Shown here in pieces: positions 1 through 6,309 of a stretch of 7,540 nucleotides of DNA. A program made the position numbers and the translations under genes. Numbering within the stretch: position 1 is the stretch's first letter; each line of letters begins with the position of its first letter. Below the pieces are notes generated by a model, which worked only from the letters and a program-made list of their open reading frames with translations, had not been told where the DNA came from and ran no database searches. The stretch is from Acidobacteriota bacterium. Lineage in GTDB: Bacteria > Acidobacteriota > Terriglobia > Acidiferrales > UBA7541. Location: positions 1 to 7,540 of the forward strand of contig QHYO01000477.1 in assembly GCA_003224135.1 (NCBI GenBank), in the 5' to 3' direction.

Positions 1-33
1 GTCCAAGTAGCCAGCGATACGGATCGAAAGGCC

Positions 34-59
34 GTTATTCCGAGTGAAGCGAGGAATCT
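34..59 (+). repeat. Dispersed ATTCCGA...GCGAGGAAT repeat, short copy
   Basis: The copy reads GTTATTCCGA followed by GTGAAGCGAGGAATCT, with ATTCC and GGAAT as inverted ends. The same two halves occur at 3477-3520, separated there by an extra 17 bases. I associate elements of this form with intergenic repeats scattered through Acidobacteriota and some Bacteroidota genomes. That link is from memory; the similarity of the two copies is visible directly. Confidence 0.6.
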
Positions 60-66
60 CTCTTAG

Positions 67-1188
<1,122 letters not shown>

Positions 1189-1196
1189 TTCGCAAA

Positions 1197-1234
1197 AACG
1201 CGTTGCCAGCGTAATTGGGGGAAAACCACGCGTG
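1197..1234. promoter_or_regulatory. Paired ACGCGT palindromes upstream of the RpiR gene
   Basis: Two perfect 8-bp palindromes, AACGCGTT (1197-1204) and CACGCGTG (1227-1234), share the core ACGCGT. Their centres are 30 bp apart, close to three helical turns, in the 111-bp gap between ilvC and the regulator gene. The arrangement could be a dimer-of-dimers operator for autoregulation. Short CG palindromes also arise by chance in GC-rich DNA, so this is tentative. Confidence 0.25.
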
Positions 1235-1299
1235 CTTAAAACTCGCTTGTGTGGCACTATCGTGCCCGCCGTCCAGGAAGTCACCGGCCATCATTGCCT

Positions 1300-2169
1300 A
1301 TGAAGCGCGAAGCGGCATCGCCACTAACCCAACCTATCAACCTTCAGGATCGCCTGGGAAAGCTCACCGCCAAGCGGCAAGAGATTCTTCGTCCGGTGCT
1401 CGAACAGCCACGCGGTTTCGTTCTCTTGAGCGTCCGCGCGATGGCCAAGCGTCTCAATACCGATCCCGCTACTATCGTCCGCATCGTTCAAGTGCTTGGC
1501 TTTGCGAGCTTCCGCGAATTCCAAAAACATTTGCATGACTTGTCCATCGCCTTTGCAACGTCTGCCGACACGATGCAAACCGGCGGTTCCGACCGCAGCC
1601 GCTATGCGTACGTCGTCGATTCCATTGATCGCGATTTAAAAAACCTGCAGGGCCTGAAGAACACTTTGGACGGCGCCCGCCTGAATGACCTGGCCAAGCG
1701 CATGTACTCGGCGCGGCGGATTCTTCTCCTGGCTGGCGATTTGGCGGCATACCTTGCCGGCTATTTGGAATATCAAACCAGTCTGCTGGGACTGCCGGTC
1801 TTCGCCGCAACCTCACCAGGTCGCATTGGCCATCTGACACGTTCGTTGACGAAGGACGACCTGGTCATCGCCATCTCGTTCCGCAGATGTTTGCGGCAAA
1901 CGGTCGAAGGCGCGCGGAAAGCTCGTGAGCGTGAAGCGCACTGCGTCGCGGTCACAGACACTTTCTTATCTCCCCTTGCTCGCATCGCACACGAAACTTT
2001 TCTTGCGAGCATTGAAACCACGTCATTCGGCGCTTCCTATGCGGCTCCAACCGCCCTTTTGAATGCGCTTCTCGCCGCATGCGGGCAGGTCCGCAAAGCC
2101 GAAACCATGGAGATCGTGCGCGAAATATCAGAAGAGCAGCGCCACGGTTCTCGCTGGTTCCAGGAATAA
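1300..2169 (+). CDS. RpiR/MurR-family transcriptional regulator (HTH + SIS)
   Basis: This is a predicted cytoplasmic DNA-binding regulator. Regulators of this family usually respond to a phosphosugar, for example N-acetylmuramic acid 6-phosphate for E. coli MurR. The 289-residue product has the normal family length. Residues about 19-80 match the RpiR helix-turn-helix (RPVLEQPRGFVLLSVRAMAKRL, then DPATIVRIVQVLGFASFREFQKHL), and residues about 127-260 form an SIS fold (LNDLAKRMYSARRILLLAG to FGASYAAPTALLNALLAA). ATG 1300 gives the best family-like start. A GTG at 1249 would add 17 residues without a good ribosome binding site; the only purine-rich stretch (AGGAAG, 1275-1280) sits rather far upstream of 1300. 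The SIS phosphosugar loops look atypical: LLAGDLAAYLAG at 144-154 instead of a glycine-serine loop, and SFRRCLRQTVE at 193-203. The ligand may therefore differ. It probably regulates the downstream enzyme genes and perhaps itself; the target is inferred from position. Confidence 0.9.
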   Translation: MKREAASPLTQPINLQDRLGKLTAKRQEILRPVLEQPRGFVLLSVRAMAKRLNTDPATIVRIVQVLGFASFREFQKHLHDLSIAFATSADTMQTGGSDRSRYAYVVDSIDRDLKNLQGLKNTLDGARLNDLAKRMYSARRILLLAGDLAAYLAGYLEYQTSLLGLPVFAATSPGRIGHLTRSLTKDDLVIAISFRRCLRQTVEGARKAREREAHCVAVTDTFLSPLARIAHETFLASIETTSFGASYAAPTALLNALLAACGQVRKAETMEIVREISEEQRHGSRWFQE

Positions 2170-2182
2170 TATTTTCCCGTCT

Positions 2183-2198
2183 TGTAACAAACGTTGCA
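2183..2198. promoter_or_regulatory. Candidate operator, imperfect palindrome TGTAAC-N4-GTTGCA
   Basis: A 16-bp dyad with 5 of 6 positions paired lies 14 bases after the regulator's stop codon and about 120 bases before the next gene's ATG, in the 150-bp gap. Its position suits an operator or promoter element of the enzyme genes. A TTGACT at 2255-2260 could be a -35 box, but no good -10 follows at the usual spacing. Confidence 0.3.
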
Positions 2199-2310
2199 TC
2201 CCATACGTCCCACCAAAAGCTGTCTAAGCTTCACCAACATCAGATTGGCAGTTCTTGACTCGCACACATTTGAGCTCCATTGGGCCCCCGTGTGCGCGTC
2301 GCCCGGTGTC

Positions 2311-2314
2311 GAGG
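2311..2314 (+). promoter_or_regulatory. Ribosome binding site fixing the start at 2320
   Basis: GAGG lies five bases before the ATG at 2320. It supports this start over an in-frame TTG at 2194 that would add 42 residues unlike any enolase-superfamily N-terminus. Confidence 0.6.
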
Positions 2315-2319
2315 TCCAG

Positions 2320-3429
2320 ATGCGCGTCGAGTCCATCACACTTCGCAAACTACGGATGCGCCTTAAGGCTCCATTCGAAACGAGTTTCGGCATCACCCAT
2401 GATCGCCCGGTGCTTCTGGTCGAACTCCAGGCCGATGGCTCAACCGGCTGGTCTGAAGTCACTGCTACCGAAGGTCCCTTCTATAATTCTGAATCGATCG
2501 ACATCGCCTGGCTTGTCATCCGCAATTTTCTCGCACCGCGAATCCTCGGCAAATCGCTTTCAGCCGCTTCTGAAGCTCGTAGCCATTTCGCAGGTGTCCG
2601 CGGTCATGAAATGTCGCGCGCCGGAATTGAAAATGCCCTCTGGGACATCGAATCTCAGCAGCGCGGTATACCTCTTTCCCAGCTGCTCGGTGGGACGCTG
2701 AAAGAAATCTCCTGTGGCGTCTCGCTCAGCTTGCAGGATTCTCCCGAAAGGCTGCTCGAAAAGGTCTCGACGGAAGTCGCTGCCGGATATCAGCGCATCA
2801 AGATCAAAATCAAACCCGGCAGGGATCTTGGCTACATTTCCGCCATACGCAAACCGTTTCCGGACATTCGCCTTTCCGTCGATGCTAACTCCGCATACAC
2901 GCTCGATGATCTGGACCTGTTGCGAAGTTTTGACGACTTCAAGCTGCTGATGATCGAACAGCCGCTCTGGTGGGACGATATCTATAGCCACGCCAAGCTA
3001 CAGAAGCATATAAAAACTCCGCTTTGCCTCGACGAATCCATTCACCACTTGCGCGGTGCCCAGGCCGCCATCGACCTCGGAGCTTGCCGGATCATCAACA
3101 TCAAACTTGGCCGCGTCGGCGGCTATACGAGCGCTCGGGAGATTCAAGCTTACTGCCTCGGCCGTAATATTCCCGCCTGGTGCGGTGGCATGCTGGAGTG
3201 CGGAATTGGCCGCGCTCACAACATCGCCGCGTCAACTCTTCCCGGCTATACGCTTCCCGGTGACGTTTCCGCCAGCAAACGTTATTGGATCGAAGACGTT
3301 ATCGAACCTGAAGTTACCGTCACGCCGCAGGGCACGATTCGCGTCCCGCAAACTCCAGGACTCGGTTATCATGTCCGCCACGAACTCATCGAACGGTGGA
3401 CCGTTGAAAAAGAAATCTTCCGCGCGTGA
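2320..3429 (+). CDS. Enolase-superfamily N-succinylamino-acid racemase / o-succinylbenzoate synthase type enzyme
   Basis: The 369-residue cytoplasmic enzyme has the usual length and layout of the muconate-lactonizing subgroup: a capping domain (about 1-125) and a TIM barrel. Visible catalytic residues are the KxK pair Lys161/Lys163 (RIKIKIKPG), metal ligands Asp188 (VDANSAY), Glu213 (MIEQPL) and Asp238 (LDES), and the opposite base Lys262 (NIKLGRVGGYT). The stretches AWCGGMLECGIGRAHN and TLPGDVSASKRYW are characteristic of the OSBS/NSAR branch, not of L-Ala-D/L-Glu epimerases. Arg265 corresponds to the arginine reported to favour racemase activity in the Amycolatopsis enzyme. Members make o-succinylbenzoate for menaquinone, racemise N-succinyl amino acids, or do both. 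No men gene is visible, and the next gene, 10 bases downstream, is a D-Ala-D-Ala dipeptidase, so a role in D-amino-acid metabolism is plausible. Family is certain; substrate is not. Confidence 0.88.
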   Translation: MRVESITLRKLRMRLKAPFETSFGITHDRPVLLVELQADGSTGWSEVTATEGPFYNSESIDIAWLVIRNFLAPRILGKSLSAASEARSHFAGVRGHEMSRAGIENALWDIESQQRGIPLSQLLGGTLKEISCGVSLSLQDSPERLLEKVSTEVAAGYQRIKIKIKPGRDLGYISAIRKPFPDIRLSVDANSAYTLDDLDLLRSFDDFKLLMIEQPLWWDDIYSHAKLQKHIKTPLCLDESIHHLRGAQAAIDLGACRIINIKLGRVGGYTSAREIQAYCLGRNIPAWCGGMLECGIGRAHNIAASTLPGYTLPGDVSASKRYWIEDVIEPEVTVTPQGTIRVPQTPGLGYHVRHELIERWTVEKEIFRA

Positions 3430-3439
3430 CCCTGCGTTC

Positions 3440-4621
3440 ATGGGCCGCATCATTTTGACCGCCGCACCCCCGAATTGTCATTCCGAAGCTGCCTGCGCAG
3501 GCAAGCGAAGCAAGGAACCTGCTTTTTCTTTCTTTGTCGAGGTACGGCAGCCGCCGCGCTTGGGCCACGCCATCTTCGCTCTATTCTTTGCGCTCAGCAT
3601 CGCCGCCCTTTCTTCGCTCGCACAAACATCTCCCGCTTCTTTCCCCGGTCCCGAGCCGGCAAACGTAGTGCAAGATTTCACCAGCATGACGGGCGATTTT
3701 GGAAACCAAGGCGAAACTGATGTAGTCATGCTGCTCGAGCGTTCGCGACACCTGTATCTGCGAGACTCCGCCGGAATCGAACATCTTCTGAACCCTCTTG
3801 CCTTTTCGAAAGAGCGCGACCAAACCTCATTCACCTACGCCAGCAACGAGGCCGACGCTTGGGTGCTGGCCTTCAAGCAGCACAAGTCGGAGCCAATCTG
3901 GGAAATCTTTACTCAAATCGGCCCTTATCACCGTCTTCCTTATGCAGTTCCCGGCGGCAACATTAAAGTCGTCAAGCCGACGAGGTCTCTCGAGGAGATT
4001 CGGACCGAGGCTATCGCGGCTAGGCCGCCTGAAGAAAAAGGCCCCTACCGTAACAGTGATTTAGTTGAGCTGGCGAAGCTCGATCCCGCCATTCATCTGG
4101 ATATTCGTTACGCTACAGCGAACGATTTTCCGGGCAAGGCGGTATACACACAAGCGCGTGCGTTCTTGCAGCGGCCCGCGGCAGAGGCGCTGGTCCGCGC
4201 ATTGCATCGCTTGCAGTCTTACGGTTACGGCTTGCTGATTCACGATGGCTACCGGCCTTGGTATGTCACCAAGATTTTCTGGGAGGCGACTCCGCCGGAA
4301 GGAAAGATCTTTGTGGCTGACCCGGCTCAAGGTTCGCGCCACAACCGTGGCTGCGCCGTGGATCTCGCTCTTTACGACCTGAAAACCGACGAGCCCGTCG
4401 AGATGACCGGCCTCTACGACGAAATGTCCCCCCGCTCGTTTCCAAATTATCCCGGCGGCACGTCGCTGCAACGCTGGCACCGCGACCTGCTCCGCTGGGC
4501 CATGGAGTCCGAGGGCTTCACGGTCTACGAAAATGAATGGTGGCACTTCGACTACAAGGACTGGCGCGAATACGCTATCGGCAACGTCCCGTTCGAAAAA
4601 CTCGACGCAGCAAAAAACTGA
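3440..4621 (+). CDS. Exported VanX/DdpX-like D-Ala-D-Ala dipeptidase (M15D) with extra N-terminal domain
   Basis: This is a zinc dipeptidase predicted to hydrolyse D-Ala-D-Ala outside the cytoplasm. The C-terminal part (about 203-385) is VanX-like: LDIRYATANDFPGKAVY, GYRPW with Arg272, SRHNRGCAVD giving zinc ligands His301 and Asp308, and EWWH giving catalytic Glu366 and third ligand His369. A hydrophobic segment at 44-60 followed by LAQ looks like a signal peptide, unlike E. coli DdpX, which works in the cytoplasm. Residues about 66-185 form an extra N-terminal region that I do not recognise (TGDFGNQGETDVVMLLERSRHLYLRD and onward). The product is 393 residues from ATG 3440, against about 200 for plain VanX. 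The start is uncertain: ATG 3440 has no clear ribosome binding site and would translate the repeat at 3477-3520 into a long leader; TTG 3455 and TTG 3560 are alternatives. It starts 10 bases after the racemase-type gene and ends 27 bases before dacB, so co-transcription is likely. Confidence 0.88.
   Translation: MGRIILTAAPPNCHSEAACAGKRSKEPAFSFFVEVRQPPRLGHAIFALFFALSIAALSSLAQTSPASFPGPEPANVVQDFTSMTGDFGNQGETDVVMLLERSRHLYLRDSAGIEHLLNPLAFSKERDQTSFTYASNEADAWVLAFKQHKSEPIWEIFTQIGPYHRLPYAVPGGNIKVVKPTRSLEEIRTEAIAARPPEEKGPYRNSDLVELAKLDPAIHLDIRYATANDFPGKAVYTQARAFLQRPAAEALVRALHRLQSYGYGLLIHDGYRPWYVTKIFWEATPPEGKIFVADPAQGSRHNRGCAVDLALYDLKTDEPVEMTGLYDEMSPRSFPNYPGGTSLQRWHRDLLRWAMESEGFTVYENEWWHFDYKDWREYAIGNVPFEKLDAAKN
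3477..3520 (+). repeat. Dispersed repeat, long copy with internal palindrome
   Basis: GTCATTCCGA (3477-3486) and AGCGAAGCAAGGAACCT (3504-3520) match the two halves of the copy at 34-59. Between them lie 17 extra bases containing the perfect 14-bp palindrome TGCCTGCGCAGGCA (3490-3503), able to form a small hairpin. A T-rich tract follows at 3522-3535. The copy sits between the stop of the racemase-type gene and the signal peptide of the dipeptidase, inside the reading frame if translation begins at 3440. Confidence 0.6.
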
Positions 4622-4637
4622 AACACGCAAATCTATC

Positions 4638-4642
4638 GGAGG
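4638..4642 (+). promoter_or_regulatory. Ribosome binding site of dacB
   Basis: GGAGG lies six bases before the ATG at 4649. It is the strongest ribosome binding site in the window and fixes the start. Confidence 0.8.
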
Positions 4643-4648
4643 ATTCGG

Positions 4649-6244
4649 ATGCGCTTTCGTTCGCAGAAAACTGCTTTACTAAAATGCGCGCTCGCTGCTC
4701 TCGGCGCGGCTGCTCTTTCGCAAACCGCTCTTGCCCAGCAGAATTCCGCCATCGCCGCTTCCATACAAAAAGTCATCGACCGTCCTGAGTTCAAGCGCTC
4801 TAACTTCGGCATCGAGTTCTACGATCTGGCCACCGGCGCCGTCATCTACTCTCTCAATGCCGACAAAATGTTCACTCCCGCATCCACCACAAAAATTCTC
4901 ACCGAAGGCGCGCTCCTCGCAAAACTCGGTAAGGACTTTCGTTTCCGGACCGCGGTATACCGCACGGCCTCCATCGACCACAAAGGCAAGCTCAAGGGCG
5001 ATCTCGTTGTTGTCGCAAGCGGCGACCCCAATCTTTCAAACCGCATTCAGCCCGACAACACGCTTGCCTTCCAGGACGAAGATCATTCCTACGGCGGCCC
5101 CGCCGTCGCTGGCGACCCGCTCACGGTCATCAAAGATTTGGCCAAACAAATCCGCGCCAAAGGCATTCGTCGCGTCGACGGCCGCATCCTCATCGACACC
5201 TCTCTTTTCCCCGATGGCCCCCGCGAAGGCGGCACCAACGTCGTCATGTCATCCATCATGGTCAACGACAACGTGATCGACATCGTCGCGAAGCCTGGCG
5301 CAAAAGTCGGCGACCCGCTCTCTCTTTCCACGTCGCCAGAAACCGGGTATGCGCATTTCATCAATCACAGCAAAACCACTGCGACGGCTACGCCTCCGAC
5401 TTTTAGCGACCCGGAATTCGCCAGCAACTCTGACGGCTCGGTGAACGTCACTCTTTCCGGTTCCCTGCCACTCGGCATCGACCCGCAAACAGTTTCCATC
5501 GGAGTGCCCTCGCCCACCATGTTCGCTCAATGGGTTTTGCGCGAATCTCTGGCCGCCGAAGGCATCGAACTTAAAAGCCCACCGATCATCGTCCAACCAG
5601 ATTTCTTGGCGCTTCTCCGGTACTATACGCCGGAAAATCTAGTCGCTGAACACGTCTCTCTGCCCCTCGCAGAAGAGATCAAAGTCACGCTCAAGGTCAG
5701 CCAGAATCTTCACGCTGGCATGGGTCCGTATCTTCTTGGCGCAATCGCCGGAAAAGACACCGCCAACCCGCTCAAGAAGGGATTCGAACTCGAACACGCC
5801 TTCCTCACGGAAGCCAATCTCGATCTCTCTGGAGCGTCCCAAGGCGACGGCGCAGGCGGCGATTGGGCGGATCTCTTCAGCCCCGAATTCATGTGCCACT
5901 ATCTCGCTTACTGGACAACTCGTCCTGACTACGAAGTTTTCTTCCACGCCCTGCCGATTCTCGGCAAGGACGGCACTCTGGCAAAGATCCAGCCGCAGAA
6001 TGCCAGCGCGGGTCACGTCTTCGCAAAAGCCGGCACCTATGGCTCCGACGATCACCTAAACAACAAAATGATGCTCAACGGAAAAGGTTTGGCGGGCTAC
6101 GTCATCACAAAATCCGGCCGCAAACTGGCATTCGCGGCATACGTCAACCACGTTTCTCTTCCAGCCGATCCCGACGCGGCGCAAAACGTCGCCGGCCAGG
6201 CGCTCGGCGAAATCGCCGCCTCCGCATACGACGCTGGCCTTTGA
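4649..6244 (+). CDS. dacB: D-Ala-D-Ala carboxypeptidase / endopeptidase, PBP4 type (S13)
   Basis: This exported penicillin-binding protein of low molecular mass removes terminal D-Ala from, or cleaves cross-links in, peptidoglycan peptides. The 531-residue product begins with a clear signal peptide (Arg/Lys start, hydrophobic 9-24, cleavage after ALA at about 29). The active-site serine motif is PASTTK with Ser79 and Lys82. The large insert typical of S13 enzymes follows, then the second motif SQN (351-353). The third motif, normally KTG or KSG, reads KAG (460-462, AKAGTYG), which is unusual. The GDGAGG stretch (399-404) corresponds to the DGSGL element of the family, with the last part changed. 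It is 27 bases downstream of the D-Ala-D-Ala dipeptidase, suggesting one transcript and linked substrates. The gene ends the + strand run; a convergent gene follows. Confident as an S13 family member; exact activity (carboxypeptidase or endopeptidase) is not visible. Confidence 0.92.
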   Translation: MRFRSQKTALLKCALAALGAAALSQTALAQQNSAIAASIQKVIDRPEFKRSNFGIEFYDLATGAVIYSLNADKMFTPASTTKILTEGALLAKLGKDFRFRTAVYRTASIDHKGKLKGDLVVVASGDPNLSNRIQPDNTLAFQDEDHSYGGPAVAGDPLTVIKDLAKQIRAKGIRRVDGRILIDTSLFPDGPREGGTNVVMSSIMVNDNVIDIVAKPGAKVGDPLSLSTSPETGYAHFINHSKTTATATPPTFSDPEFASNSDGSVNVTLSGSLPLGIDPQTVSIGVPSPTMFAQWVLRESLAAEGIELKSPPIIVQPDFLALLRYYTPENLVAEHVSLPLAEEIKVTLKVSQNLHAGMGPYLLGAIAGKDTANPLKKGFELEHAFLTEANLDLSGASQGDGAGGDWADLFSPEFMCHYLAYWTTRPDYEVFFHALPILGKDGTLAKIQPQNASAGHVFAKAGTYGSDDHLNNKMMLNGKGLAGYVITKSGRKLAFAAYVNHVSLPADPDAAQNVAGQALGEIAASAYDAGL

Positions 6245-6309
6245 GCAGCATCTCCCAAGGACCTCATTGTTCGCGTGCCTCGAAATTCTTCGAAAAGCAT
6301 TCCAGCCGC

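Noticed and set aside
1..66. Open frame ending at TAG 64-66 as the 3' end of an upstream gene
   Set aside because: Too short to identify, and a third of it is translated repeat; left as unassigned leader.
2194..2319. TTG start extending the racemase-type protein by 42 residues
   Set aside because: It would start inside the candidate operator, lacks a ribosome binding site, and gives residues foreign to the family; ATG 2320 gives the normal length.
3056..3439. Extension of the dipeptidase frame into the upstream gene
   Set aside because: This part overlaps conserved codons of the racemase-type gene in another frame; the signal peptide lies much later.
4731..5276. Overlapping + strand open frame (181 codons) inside dacB
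   Set aside because: Serine/proline/alanine-rich shadow of the GC-rich dacB frame, with no recognisable domain.
6280..6293. TCGAA-ATTC-TTCGA hairpin between dacB and the convergent gene as a terminator
   Set aside because: Only a five-bp, AT-rich stem and no T-tract on either side; too weak to call.
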